NCBI GenBank assembly: GCA_001725945.1
Contig: LRMT01000205.1
Location: 61,808 to 125,807, forward strand
DNA: 64,000 bases
Direction: 5' to 3'
From: Cupriavidus sp. UYMMa02A
GTDB lineage: Bacteria; Pseudomonadota; Gammaproteobacteria; Burkholderiales; Burkholderiaceae
Shown here: one piece after another, positions 9,562 through 18,915 of the stretch
Layout of the letters: every line of letters begins with the position of its first letter
How positions within the stretch are numbered: position 1 is the stretch's first letter
Program-made: the position numbers and the translations under genes
The notes under the pieces: generated by a model
What the model saw: the letters and a program-made list of their open reading frames with translations, nothing else
Told to the model about the DNA's origin: nothing
The model's database searches: none

Positions 9562-9721
9562 CGTGGATCCTGTTTAGCGACGTCTGAGGCTGTAGATAGC
9601 CAGGCAATGAGGAGAACGCCAAAGCCGATGCCAAGCACCGCCGGCAGGCTGTGGCCATGGAACACCGCGCGGATAGCCTGGTAAATGACACCTCGAACAA
9701 CAGCGTCAATTACCAATTCAT
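9558..9721 (-). CDS. Small single-pass membrane protein between virB3 and virB4 (probable frameshift)
   Basis: A protein of about 54 residues reconstructed as MN followed by VIDAVVRGVIYQAIRAVF, with one transmembrane segment (LPAVLGIGFGVLLIAWL). The ATG at 9721 is out of frame unless one G is restored in the GG run just after it. A TTG start a few bases downstream is the alternative and needs no correction. The span of 164 nt, one short of a multiple of three, fits a lost base. The stop overlaps the virB4 ATG. Position between virB3 and virB4 suggests a small inner-membrane subunit of the same machine, but no family is recognised. Confidence 0.45.
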
Positions 9722-9774
9722 GAAACCGTGCCCGTGCGACACGGCGGGGTGAAAGGAGAAGGCCGCTGTCAGCA

Positions 9775-10113
9775 TCAATCGACGCGGCGCTTTGTGCGCC
9801 GATGCACGAGAGGGCTGTATGTGGCAGTCTTCCAGTGGCGCTTGGCACGGTTTACCCAGCGCGTGCGCGCGGCACTCGTGAGCAACTCCATGAATCTTTC
9901 GTCCACGCGTGCCTTCTGGCGGCACAGAACGTAGATCGGAATACCGACCAAGGAGAAGATAGGGTTCTGGAAGAAGATGAGGCCCAGCAAGAACAGTTCG
10001 CAGCTGACAGCGAGAATCACAGCCGCCGCGGACATAGGTATCCCAAACTTCATGACCGGCTTGGTCATGCCAAGCGCGATCTTCTCGTAGGTGATGAGCT
10101 CCTCTTTGTCCAT
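9775..10113 (-). CDS. virB3: VirB3-like inner-membrane protein
   Basis: A small inner-membrane component (112 residues) that associates with VirB4 in type IV secretion systems. Hydrophobic segments at about 26-45 and 46-64 (SAAAVILAVSCELFLLGLIF then PIFSLVGIPIYVLC) follow a short cytoplasmic N-terminus and precede a basic C-terminal tail. This is the VirB3/TrbD layout. The GxP motif GIPMS before the first segment also fits. The start ATG lies just after the virB2-like stop, with AAGGTGA as ribosome-binding site. The order B2-B3-(small)-B4 supports the call. Confidence 0.75.
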   Translation of the reverse strand: MDKEELITYEKIALGMTKPVMKFGIPMSAAAVILAVSCELFLLGLIFFQNPIFSLVGIPIYVLCRQKARVDERFMELLTSAARTRWVNRAKRHWKTATYSPLVHRRTKRRVD

Positions 10114-10125
10114 GGCGGGCTCACC

Positions 10126-10305
10126 TTAAAGCGCCGCCGACACAGCCCAGCTTGCGAGGGCAAGTCCGCCACCGCCGGCAGCCGTCCACCCCATGATATT
10201 CAGCAGGCGCGTCCACTGCGCGAAGCCAAAGATGCCCGCGATGGTGCAGAACACAATCCCGAGAGCAGCGATTGAGGCGAAACCAACGGCAAGAATCTGG
10301 AACAT
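10126..10305 (-). CDS. virB2: VirB2-like pilin/membrane subunit, probably missing its 5' end at the join
   Basis: A 59-codon frame with two hydrophobic segments (ILAVGFASIAALGIVFCTIAG and WTAAGGGGLALASWAVSAAL) around a short loop, the hairpin layout of VirB2/TrbC pilins. Upstream codons in the same frame read LISLSVQKPAQA before the ATG, which resembles the end of a signal peptide with an AQA cleavage site. The true gene therefore probably began further upstream and was cut by the join to polA at about 10.31-10.34 kb. The ATG at 10305 is then an internal methionine. It lies directly upstream of virB3. Confidence 0.55.
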   Translation of the reverse strand: MFQILAVGFASIAALGIVFCTIAGIFGFAQWTRLLNIMGWTAAGGGGLALASWAVSAAL

Positions 10306-10342
10306 CGCTTGCGCCGGCTTTTGGACCGAAAGCGAAATCAGC
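10306..10342. other. Join between conjugation locus and truncated polA
   Basis: Left of this stretch the minus strand encodes the conjugation operon. Right of it the plus strand encodes polA from the middle of the protein (from YEMVTTEAAFEAW). No insertion-sequence end, tRNA, integrase or obvious direct repeat is visible at the join. The exact base cannot be set: VirB2-like coding may run to about 10338, and recognisable PolA begins at about 10343. It could be an assembly misjoin or a real recombination endpoint. Confidence 0.7.
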
Positions 10343-12156
10343 TACGAGATGGTGACGACCGAAGCCGCGTTCGAAGCATGGATGCAGCGCATCGAAAGCG
10401 CGCCGCTGACGGCGATCGACACCGAGACCACGTCGCTCGATCCGATGCTTGCGCAACTGGTCGGCATCTCGCTGTCGGTGGAATCGGGCGAGGCCTGCTA
10501 TATCCCTGTGGGACACCGCGGGCCGGACATTGCTGGCATGGACAACAACGGCCAGCTCTCGCGCGATGCCGTGCTGGCGCGCATGCGCGCCTGGCTCGAG
10601 GATGAGAGCCGGCCCAAGCTCGGGCAGAACATCAAGTACGACATGCATGTGTTCGCCAACCACGGCGTGACCCTGCGCGGCATCGCGCAGGACACCATGC
10701 TGGAAAGCTACGTGCTGGCTTCGCACCGCAACCACGGCATGGACAGCCTGGCGGAGCGCCTGTTGAGCCTGAAGACCATCACCTACGAGGAAGTCTGTGG
10801 CAAGGGCGCGAGCCAGATCGGCTTCGACCAGATCGACCTCGCGCGCGCAACCGAGTACGCGGCCGAGGATGCCGACGTCACGCTGCGCCTGCACCGCAAG
10901 ATGTTTCCGCAGGTGCAGGCGGCGCCGGGCCTGCGCCACGTGTATGAGGAGATCGAGATTCCGGTGTCGGTGGTGCTGCAGAAGATCGAACGCAATGGCG
11001 TGCTGATCGATGCGCAGCGGCTTGCCGCGCAGAGCGCAGAGTTGGGCCAGCGCATGCTCTCGCTGGAACAGGCTGCCTATGAGACTGCGGGGCAGCCGTT
11101 CAATCTCGGATCGCCCAAGCAGATCGGCGAGATCCTGTTCAACCAGATGAAGCTGCCGGTGGTCAAGAAGACCGCAAGCGGTGCGCCGTCGACCGACGAA
11201 GAGGTGCTGCAGAAGCTGGCGGAGGACTACCCCCTGCCCAAGCTGCTGCTCGACTATCGCGGCCTTGCGAAGCTCAAGTCGACCTACACGGACAAGCTGC
11301 CGAGGATGGTCAACCCGAGCACCGGCCGCGTGCACACCAGCTACGGGCAGGCCACGGCGGTGACGGGCCGGCTCGCGTCGACCGAACCGAACCTGCAGAA
11401 CATCCCGGTGCGCACGGAGGAGGGCCGGCGCATCCGTGAAGCGTTCATCGCGCCGCCGGGCAGCGTGATCGTGTCGGCCGACTATTCGCAGATCGAGCTG
11501 CGCATCATGGCCCACATCTCGGGCGACGAGAACCTGCTGCGCGCGTTCGCGAATGGCGAGGACATCCACCGCGCCACCGCCGCCGAGATCTTCGGCGTGG
11601 AGCGCGAGGCGGTCAGCAGCGAGCAGCGCCGCTATGCCAAGGTGATCAACTTCGGCCTGATCTACGGCATGAGCGCGTTCGGGCTGGCCAGCAATCTCGG
11701 CATCGAGCGCGAGGCCGCCAAGCACTATATCGACCGCTACTTCATGCGCTACCCGGGCGTGGCGCACTACATGGAAGAGACCGCGCCAGACCGCGCGCGA
11801 TCAAGGGCTATGTCGAGACCGTGTTCGGGCGGCGCCTGTGGCTGCCGGACATCAACGGCGGCAGCGGCCCGCGCCGCCAGGCGGCCGAGCGCGCGGCCAT
11901 CAACGCGCCCATGCAGGGCACGGCCGCGGACCTGATCAAGCTGTCGATGATCGCCGTGCAGGGCTGGCTCGAGCGCGACAAACTGCGGACCCGCCAGATC
12001 ATGCAGGTGCACGATGAACTGGTGCTCGAAGTGCCGCTGGACGAGCTGGATGGGGTCAAGGTCCGGTTGCCGGAACTGATGTGTTCGGTGGCGCAGTTGC
12101 GTGTGCCACTGGTTGCAGAGGTCGGCAGCGGCACGAACTGGGAAGAAGCGCACTGA
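10343..12156 (+). CDS. polA: DNA polymerase I, N-terminally truncated with one frameshift
   Basis: PolA of repair and Okazaki-fragment processing. Only the Klenow-like part is present: the proofreading domain with AIDTETTSLDP (DxE exonuclease motif) near the start, then the polymerase domain. Polymerase motif A is SADYSQIELRIMAH, motif B is RRYAKVINFGLIYGMSAFG, and motif C is QVHDELVLEV. The 5'-nuclease domain of roughly 300 residues is absent because of the join on its left. Near 11780-11795 the frame shifts by one base, between HYMEET and RAIKGYVETVFGRR. It ends WEEAH before a strong hairpin. Confidence 0.9.
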
Positions 12157-12216
12157 GGGCGCACTGAAGGCGCATGAAGGGCGCTGCCGACATCGCTCTG
12201 AACGCGCAATGAAAGG

Positions 12217-12247
12217 ACGGCCGGGAAGTACCCGGCCGTATTCATTT
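12217..12247 (+). terminator. Rho-independent terminator after polA
   Basis: A perfect 9-bp stem ACGGCCGGG / CCCGGCCGT around an AAGTA loop, followed by ATTCATTT. It sits 60 bases after the polA stop and before ndh. Confidence 0.75.
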
Positions 12248-12406
12248 GCATGCCCCGGAACCCCTTGCTTTTGCTTACCCGGCGTATGGAATGAAGCGAC
12301 TACTGAATCGGTGATTGGTATCTTGCCTCGGCTGTTGCAATGCAGCAAACTGGGGGCAAATGCCTAACGGCCAGCGTTTCTCAGCAATAAAAGCATCGGG
12401 TAGACC

Positions 12407-13741
12407 ATGACGACAGGAGCAGACGGCAGGGCGCATCGCATCATTGTTGTAGGCGGCGGAGCAGGCGGACTGGAGCTGGTGACACGGCTGGGCGACAAGC
12501 TCGGCAAGAAGGGCGCTGCGCAAGTGGTGCTCGTGGACCGCTTGCCCACGCATATCTGGAAACCGCTGCTGCATGAAGTTGCCGCGGGCAGCATGGATCC
12601 CAACACGCATCAGCTCGAATATGCGGCGCAGGCGCGCTGGCACCACTTCGAGTTCCAGCAGGGCGAACTGACCGGCATCGACCGCGAACGCAAGACGATC
12701 TCGATCGCGCCGTGCATCGATTCCGATGGTGCGGAGCTGTTGCCGGCGCGTGAGCTTTCGTACGACACGCTGGTGCTGGCCATCGGCTGCGTCACGCATT
12801 TCTTCGGCGTGCCCGGTGCGGCCGAGCATGCGATCGCGCTCGATACGGTCGAACAGGCCGAGCGTTTCAGGCGCCGGCTCATCGCGGCCTGCGTGCGCGC
12901 GCAGAACGGCCGCGGGCGCGTTGGCGAGGATGGCCGGCCGCGCGTGGACGTTGCCATCATCGGTGCGGGCGCGACTGGCGTGGAGCTGTCGGCCGAGCTG
13001 CGCAATACCGCGCATGTCCTCAGTGCCTATGGCTTGCACCAGCTCGATCCGAGCCGCGATGTGCGCATCCACGTGATCGAGGCCGGGCCGCGCATCCTGC
13101 CGGCGTTGTCCGAGCGGGTGTCGGCCGAGACTGCCAAGCTGCTGCGCAAGCTCGACGTGGATGTCTTCACCGCCGAGCGCGTGACCGAAGTGACGACCGA
13201 GGCCGTGCTGACCGCCAGCGGCAAGCGCATCGACGCCGACCTGACCGTGTGGGCGGCCGGCATTACTGCGCCGCCGGTGCTGGCCAGGCTGGGCCTGCCC
13301 GTCAGCAGGCAGGGGCAGATCCTCGTGCGCCCGACGCTGCAGAGCGAAGGGGATCCGGACATCTTCGCGTTCGGTGATTGCGCGAGCTGCGCGTGGCCCG
13401 AGAAGCAGACCGCGGTGCCGCCGCGCGCCCAGGCCGCGCACCAGCAGGCGACGTTCCTGTTCGAAGCGCTGCGCGCGCGTCTGGCCGGCAAGCCGTTGCC
13501 GGAATTCACGTTCAAGGACTTTGGCTCGCTGGTGTCGCTCGGGCACTTCAGCGCGGTGGGCAGCCTGATGGGCGGGCTGATCGGCGGTTCGATGTTCATC
13601 GAAGGGCTGATGGCGCGTTTCATGTACACCTCGCTCTACCGCATGCACGTGCTGGCGTTGCACGGCGCGGTCGGCATGGGGCTGGACACGGTCACGCACT
13701 GGCTGCGCAGCAAGACCAGCCCGCGCGTGAAGCTGCACTGA
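12407..13741 (+). CDS. ndh: Type II NADH dehydrogenase (NDH-2)
   Basis: A membrane-associated FAD enzyme that passes electrons from NADH to quinone without proton pumping. It is intact at 444 residues. The FAD-binding VVGGGAGG is at about 14-21 and the NADH-binding IIGAGATG at about 184-191. A third FAD contact, IFAFGDCASC, lies near residue 322. The C-terminal 80 residues (GSLMGGLIGGSMFIEGLMA) form the hydrophobic/amphipathic membrane-anchoring tail of NDH-2. It is monocistronic between the polA terminator and a hydrolase gene. Confidence 0.9.
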   Translation: MTTGADGRAHRIIVVGGGAGGLELVTRLGDKLGKKGAAQVVLVDRLPTHIWKPLLHEVAAGSMDPNTHQLEYAAQARWHHFEFQQGELTGIDRERKTISIAPCIDSDGAELLPARELSYDTLVLAIGCVTHFFGVPGAAEHAIALDTVEQAERFRRRLIAACVRAQNGRGRVGEDGRPRVDVAIIGAGATGVELSAELRNTAHVLSAYGLHQLDPSRDVRIHVIEAGPRILPALSERVSAETAKLLRKLDVDVFTAERVTEVTTEAVLTASGKRIDADLTVWAAGITAPPVLARLGLPVSRQGQILVRPTLQSEGDPDIFAFGDCASCAWPEKQTAVPPRAQAAHQQATFLFEALRARLAGKPLPEFTFKDFGSLVSLGHFSAVGSLMGGLIGGSMFIEGLMARFMYTSLYRMHVLALHGAVGMGLDTVTHWLRSKTSPRVKLH

Positions 13742-13857
13742 GCGGCGCGTCTCGTGCAGGCCGGTGCATGTGACGGCATGTCTGCTTAGAATCGGCGGTT
13801 GGCGCCGCCGGGGTTCCCCGGCGAGCGCCCAATACCGCAACGATCCTGGAGACACGC

Positions 13858-14730
13858 ATGCTGAAACCCGAAGTGGAGAGCCTGGTACCCGGCCAGACGT
13901 TCAATCGCCGCGGCTTCGTCAAGACTGCGCTGGGCACCGCGTTCGCGGCGGCCGCGCTGCCAGTGATGGCGCAGGCGATCAAGACCGATTTCGCGGGCCT
14001 GAGCGCCGGCGAGGTGACGATTCCTTCGGGCGGCTTCAGCATGCCCGCCTACCGCGCGCAACCCGAGGGCAAGACCAAGCTGCCCGTGGTCCTGGTGGTC
14101 AGCGAGATCTTCGGGGTGCACGAGTACATAGCCGATGTCTGCCGGCGCTTCGCCAAGCTTGGCTACCTGGCGATCGCGCCCGAGCTGTTCGCACGCCAGG
14201 GTGACCCGCAGAGCTTCGGCACCATCCAGGAACTGCAGACCAACGTCATCGCCAAGGTGCCGGACGCCAGGTCATGGGCGATCTGGACGCGCCGTGGCCT
14301 GGGCGGGCGCGAACGGCGGCGACGTGTCGAGGCTTGCCATTACAGGGTTCTGCTGGGGCGGGCGCATCACGTGGCTGTATGCCGCGCACAATGAGCGTCT
14401 CAAGGCCGCGGTGGCGTGGTACGGGCAGCTTGCCGGCACACCGACACCACTGAAGCCAAAGAACCCGCTGGACCTCGTGGGCGAGCTGGACGCGCCGGTG
14501 CTCGGCCTCTATGGCGGCAAGGACACCGGCATCACGCAGGAGCAGGTCGAGAAGATGAAGGCGACGCTGTCGACATCGTCAGATCCGGAGCCAAGGCGTC
14601 AAAGCTCGTCGTCTACCCGGAATCCGGGCACGCGTTTCATGCGGATTACCGCCCCAGCTATCGTGAAGCCGATGCCAAGGATGGTTGGAAAAAGTGCCTG
14701 GACTGGCTCCGGCAGCACGGCGTTGCCTGA
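13858..14730 (+). CDS. Dienelactone hydrolase family protein with Tat signal (three frameshifts)
   Basis: An alpha/beta hydrolase of the dienelactone hydrolase family, predicted to be exported by the Tat system because of NRRGFVKTA at residues 16-24 and a hydrophobic stretch ending VMAQA. The catalytic Cys is in GFCWGG and the His in SGHAFHAD, with the Asp expected in GLYGGKDTG. The frame breaks near 14270, 14291 and 14575. Reading across them gives a continuous protein of about 290 residues ending WLRQHGVA. The substrate is unknown. Family members hydrolyse lactones or esters, not necessarily chloroaromatic products. Confidence 0.8.
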
Positions 14731-14759
14731 CGCGCCCGGGTAGCACCGAACGGTGAGGA

Positions 14760-14789
14760 TTGCAAAGTCCGCACCGGAATACGTACAAT
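14760..14789 (+). promoter_or_regulatory. Predicted sigma-70 promoter for the ZIP gene
   Basis: TTGCAA (14760-14765) and TACAAT (14784-14789) with an 18-base spacer, upstream of the zinc-transporter gene. It implies that translation starts downstream of about 14797. Confidence 0.5.
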
Positions 14790-14888
14790 GCGGCCTTCCA
14801 GTTGTTGCAACATTGTTGCGTTTGCCGTCCGGGCAGCGCCGGGCGGAGCCGGCATGCCGCGGACGCGGCACGGCCGCCCCGGGAGCCC

Positions 14889-15725
14889 ATCATCCACTCG
14901 ACCCTTCTGTACATCCTGCTCGCCGCCACGATTTCCGGCGTGGGCAGCATTTTCGGCGCGGCGCTGCTGTCACTGACGATGGCGTCGCGCGTGGTCGAGC
15001 GCATGGTCAGCTTCTCGGTCGGTGTGCTGCTGGCGACGGCCTTGCTTCATTCGCTGCCGGAGGCGTTCGAATCCGGTGCCGATCCGCGCGCCTTGTTCGG
15101 CACGCTGCTGGCGGGGCTGCTGGGCTTCTTCCTGCTCGAGAAGCTCTCGCTGCTGCGCCACTCGCACCACCATGAGGGCGACGGGCATCACCATCACCAT
15201 GGCCATGACCGCGAGGAAGCGGGCCGCAGCGGCCTGACGATCCTGGTCGGCGATACCTTCCACAACTTTGCCGACGGCATCGTGATCGCCGCGGCGTTCC
15301 TGGCCGACCCGAATATCGGCATCGTTACGGCGCTGGCCATTGCCGCGCACGAGATTCCGCAGGAGGTCGGCGATTTCATCGTTCTGCTCAACGCGGGCTT
15401 TTCAAAGGCGCGCGCCTTCGCGTTCAACCTGCTGTCGAGTGTTGCCGCCGTCGCGGGCGGGCTGGTCGGATACTTCCTGCTGGACCAGATGAGCGGCTGG
15501 ATTCCCTATGTGCTCGTGATTGCGTCCAGCAGCTTCCTCTATATCGCTGTCAGCGACCTGATGCCGCAGATGCAGCGCAAGCCGCGCTGGCGCGAGTCGG
15601 CCATCCAGGTGGTGCTGGTCGCGGCCGGCATCTCGGCGATCGTCTTCATTACCAATAGCGTCCATGAGCGCCAGGCAGCCCATGGCGTTCACCGCCACAC
15701 CGTGCCGGCGGTGGCGGCCCACTGA
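14889..15725 (+). CDS. ZIP family metal transporter
   Basis: An inner-membrane divalent-cation importer of the ZIP family, likely zinc. Eight hydrophobic segments are visible. A His-rich cytoplasmic loop (HSHHHEGDGHHHHHGHD) lies between TM3 and TM4. The metal-site helices are GDTFHNFADGIVIAAAF and AIAAHEIPQEVGDFIVL, the HNxxDG and HEIPxExGD signatures. The start is unresolved. Family similarity begins at the ATC ATC CAC at 14889-14897, six to ten bases after a GGGAG. There is no ATG there; an ATC start, a TTG at about 14802 or a lost base are all possible. Confidence 0.85.
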   Translation: MIHSTLLYILLAATISGVGSIFGAALLSLTMASRVVERMVSFSVGVLLATALLHSLPEAFESGADPRALFGTLLAGLLGFFLLEKLSLLRHSHHHEGDGHHHHHGHDREEAGRSGLTILVGDTFHNFADGIVIAAAFLADPNIGIVTALAIAAHEIPQEVGDFIVLLNAGFSKARAFAFNLLSSVAAVAGGLVGYFLLDQMSGWIPYVLVIASSSFLYIAVSDLMPQMQRKPRWRESAIQVVLVAAGISAIVFITNSVHERQAAHGVHRHTVPAVAAH

Positions 15726-15740
15726 ACGTCTGGAGCGGGG

Positions 15741-16603
15741 TCAGCCCGCCGTGCCGGTCGCGACCGGCCGCGCCGGGTCGGCGCACCATTCGCTCCACGA
15801 GCCAGGGTAGAGCGCGGCGCCTTCCAGGCCAGCCACTTCGAGCGCCAGCAGGTTGTGGCAGGCGGTGACGCCCGAGCCGCACTGCATCACGCATGCGCCG
15901 CTGCCGTCTGTCCAAGCACTGCGCCAAGTTCGGCGCGCAACTCCGCGGCGGGCTTGAAACGGCCTTCCGGCGTCAGGTTGTCCTTGAAGAAGCGGTTGAC
16001 CGCGCCCGGAATGTGACCGCCAACAGGGTCGAGGGTCTCGTTCTCGCCGCGGAAGCGGTCCGGCGCCCGGGCGTCCACGACGAGCCGCGTCGGCCGGTCG
16101 AGGTTTTCCAGCAGCGCCGCGGCATCCACGGTCTCCACCAGCGGCTGGCCGCGTTCCAGGTTGCCCGGCGTTTCGGGTTCCGCCGTGGCGCCATGTTCGA
16201 GCGGCAGGCCGGCCTTTACCCAGGCGGGTTTGCCGCCATCGAGCACGCTTACCGCGGCGTGGCCGATCCAGCGCAGCATCCACCACAGCCGCGCGGCGTA
16301 CATGCCGCCTTGCGCGTCATAGGCGACGACTTCGGTATCGCGGTTCACGCCCAGCGCCCGCAGCCGTGCCGTGAAGATGTCAGGGTCAGGCAGCGGGTGG
16401 CGGCCGTTGCGGCCCGTCTTGGGGCCCGACAGCTCATTGTCGAGGTGCAGGTAGAACGCGCCGGGCAGGTGGCCATGGTGATAGGCTTCGCGGCCGGCGG
16501 CCGGATTGGCCAGGTCAAAGCTGCAGTCGATGACAACGACGTCGCGTGCCGGCGCGGCCTGCAGCGCCTGCAGTGCGGTGACGGAAATCAGCGGGTTTGG
16601 CAT
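15741..16603 (-). CDS. sseA: 3-mercaptopyruvate sulfurtransferase, two rhodanese domains (one frameshift)
   Basis: A cytoplasmic sulfurtransferase that moves sulfur from 3-mercaptopyruvate or thiosulfate to acceptors. There are two tandem rhodanese domains. The first contains VVVIDCSFDL and YDAQGGMYAARLWW; the second contains LVVDARAPDRFRGE and GGHIPGAVN. The active-site loop with the catalytic Cys (CGSGVTACHNLLA) comes after a single-base break near 15895, between LGQTAAAHA and VMQCGSG. The C-terminus GSWSEWCADP is typical. Length about 287. Confidence 0.88.
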
Positions 16604-16661
16604 GGTGCTCCTGTGGCAATCGGTATGCCGGCAGTCCTGGATGCCGGCATACCGGAAAATG

Positions 16662-17584
16662 CTACACCTCCGGATGCACTTCCGCCTCCGGCGACTTGAT
16701 CGGCGTGTCCGGTGTCGGCTTGTGGCCGGAGTCCTGGCGGGCGCGCGCCAGCGTGGTGGCGATGCCGCTCGCCACGATCAGCCCCATGCCGAGCCAGGAA
16801 ATCCAGTTGAGCCGGTCCGACCAGATCAGCATGCCCCAGATGCTCGAGAACACGATGCCGGCGTACTGCAGATTGGCCGTGAGCAGGGTATTGCCGCGCT
16901 TGTAGGCGCGGGTCATCGCGGTCTGGCCGAGCGTGGCCAGCACGCCGATGGCGATCAGCAGGCCGGCGCCATGCCAGGTGTGCGCGGTGGGTCCGGAATA
17001 CAGCATCCAGACCAGGCCGACCACCAGGCCTACGGCGGAGAAATAGAAGACGATACGGTGTTCGGGTTCGCCGAGCTGCCCGAGCTGGCGGACCTCCACA
17101 TAGGCCAGCGCGGTGAACATGCCGGAAATCAGGCCAATCAGGCCGCCCGTGAGCTGGTCCTTGCCGACCGACGGCTGCAGCAGGAACAGCACCCCGGCGA
17201 AGGACATCAGAATCGCGATGATCAGCTTCTTGTCCGCGTTGCCCGCAGTGCCGGCCAGCGCGCGCTCGCGCCCAGGATCAGCGCGATCCACACCGGCGAC
17301 ATGTAGTTGAGCGTCATGGCCGTGGCGAGCGGCAGCAGCGTGATCGACGTGAACCACAGCAGCAGTGCCGTAACGCCGAACACACTGCGCTTGATGTGCG
17401 TGAGCATGTGCGGCGTGCGCACCGAGACACCGGTCGATGCCATCAGCGCCCACATGATGGCCACGCCGATCACGCTGCGGTAGAAGACGATTTCGCCCGT
17501 GGTATAGAACTCGGATGCCAGCTTGACGCCCACCCCCATCAACGAAAACGAGAAGGCGGCAAACAACATCCAGAGCGATTGCAT
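16662..17584 (-). CDS. EamA/DMT family transporter (one frameshift)
   Basis: A drug/metabolite-type permease with ten predicted membrane helices and two EamA repeats. The start is ATG 17584 (MQSLWMLFAAFSFSLMGVGV). The frame breaks near 17265, where WIALILGA should continue into LAGTAGNADKKLIIAILMSF. The second repeat includes LNWISWLGMGLIVASGIA. The tail is hydrophilic (about 30 residues, ending EVHPEV). Substrate is not predictable; relatives move amino acids, nucleosides or S-adenosylmethionine. Confidence 0.8.
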
Positions 17585-17811
17585 GGCGGGGCGGAGGCGG
17601 GTCGAATTGGGGCGCGAGCAGGGCTTCAGGGCTGATCCACTGCATCGCGAATGTGGGCGGCGAGGCGGTGCGGCGCCGGCCGAGCGGCCATTGTAGCGCG
17701 CGTTGTGGCGCCGCCAGCGCAAAACGGACCGCCTGGGCGGTCCGTTCCTGCTTGCGCTGTGCGGTAATCGCCCGCTGTTATGTCGCCTGCTGTGTCGCGT
17801 TTCGTGGCCGT

Positions 17812-18915
17812 TCAGCGCTGATACGCCATGGCGCGCCGGTACCACTCATGGAAGTGCTGCATGCCGTCTTCCATCGGCGACTGGTACGGGCCGACCTCGC
17901 TGGTGCCGCGCTTGTGCAGCGCCAGGCGGCCGGCATCCATGCGTTCGGCGATCTCGTCGTCCTCGATGCAGGTTTCCATGTACGCGGCGCGCTCGGCCTC
18001 GACGAACTCGCGCTCGAACAGCGTGATTTCCTCGGGGTAGTAGAACTCGACCACGTTGCGTGTCTTGCGCGGGCCCATCGGATGCAGCGTGGAGACCACC
18101 AGCACGTTCGGGTACCACTCCACCATGATGTTGGGGTAGTACGTGAGCCAGATGGCACCGTGCTTGGGCAGCACACCGTTATTGAAGCGCAGGACTTCGT
18201 CGTGCCATTTCTGGTAGGTCATGCTGCCCGGTCGCTTCAGGCCAGCATGCAGGCCCACGGTCTGCACGCTGTGCCACTCGCCGAACTCCCACTTCAGGTC
18301 GTCGCACGAGACGAAGCTGCCCAGTCCCGGGTGGAACGGCACGACGTGGTAGTCCTCCAGATAGACCTCGATGAAGGTCTTCCAGTTGTAGTTGCACTCG
18401 TGGACCTCGACGTGGTCGAGCATGTAGCCTTCGAAGTTCAGGTCTTCGGCGACACCCAGCCGGGCCAGGTCGGCGCGCACGTCGCGCTTGCCGTCGAACA
18501 GCAGGCCGTTCCAGTTCTGCAGCGGCGAACGCTTCAGGTGCAGGCACGGCTGCTGGTCGAAATGCGGCGCGCCGAGCAGTTCGCCCTTCAGGTCGTAAGT
18601 CCAGCGGTGCAGCGGGCAGACGATATTCTTCGCGTTGCCCTTGCCGTTGAGCATGATGGCCTGGCGATGGCGGCAGACGTTCGACATCAGCTCGACGCCG
18701 GCGGCATTGCGGACCAGTATGCGGCCCTCGTCCTCCGCCTTGAGCGTGTGGTAGTCGCCTACCTCCGGAACCATCAGCTCGTGGCCGACATAGCCCGGGC
18801 CATTCCTGAACAGCAGTTCTAGTTCTTGTTGATGCAGTGCCTCGTCGAAGTAGACGTCAACAGGCAACTGCGAATCAGCCGGCGCCAGCTTGAGCGCGGT
18901 GCTGAGATTGGACAT
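17812..18915 (-). CDS. Rieske-type aromatic ring-hydroxylating oxygenase, alpha subunit
   Basis: An intact 367-residue Rieske non-haem iron oxygenase. The [2Fe-2S] ligands are in CRH (near residue 79) and CPLH (near residue 98), the C-x-H...C-x2-H pattern. The mononuclear iron site is in EDYHVVPFHPGL (about 207-218). The start ATG 18915 is chosen over the longer open frame because the domain begins here and 18916-19274 is promoter-like. No ferredoxin, reductase or beta-subunit gene is adjacent, so it must borrow its electron supply. Related Burkholderiales proteins are annotated as choline/carnitine or aromatic-ring oxygenases; the substrate here is unknown. Confidence 0.85.
   Translation of the reverse strand: MSNLSTALKLAPADSQLPVDVYFDEALHQQELELLFRNGPGYVGHELMVPEVGDYHTLKAEDEGRILVRNAAGVELMSNVCRHRQAIMLNGKGNAKNIVCPLHRWTYDLKGELLGAPHFDQQPCLHLKRSPLQNWNGLLFDGKRDVRADLARLGVAEDLNFEGYMLDHVEVHECNYNWKTFIEVYLEDYHVVPFHPGLGSFVSCDDLKWEFGEWHSVQTVGLHAGLKRPGSMTYQKWHDEVLRFNNGVLPKHGAIWLTYYPNIMVEWYPNVLVVSTLHPMGPRKTRNVVEFYYPEEITLFEREFVEAERAAYMETCIEDDEIAERMDAGRLALHKRGTSEVGPYQSPMEDGMQHFHEWYRRAMAYQR

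Noticed and set aside
10121..11767. A 548-codon open frame on the minus strand opposite polA
   Set aside because: It is a mirror frame of a GC-rich gene, rich in Arg/His/Ala without any domain. polA on the plus strand has all its motifs.
12275..13855. A 526-codon minus-strand frame opposite ndh
   Set aside because: Shadow frame of an intact NDH-2 gene; composition is typical of reversed GC-rich codons.
15175..15215. A His-codon repeat that might be a tandem repeat or tag
   Set aside because: It is the normal His-rich metal-sensing loop of a ZIP transporter.
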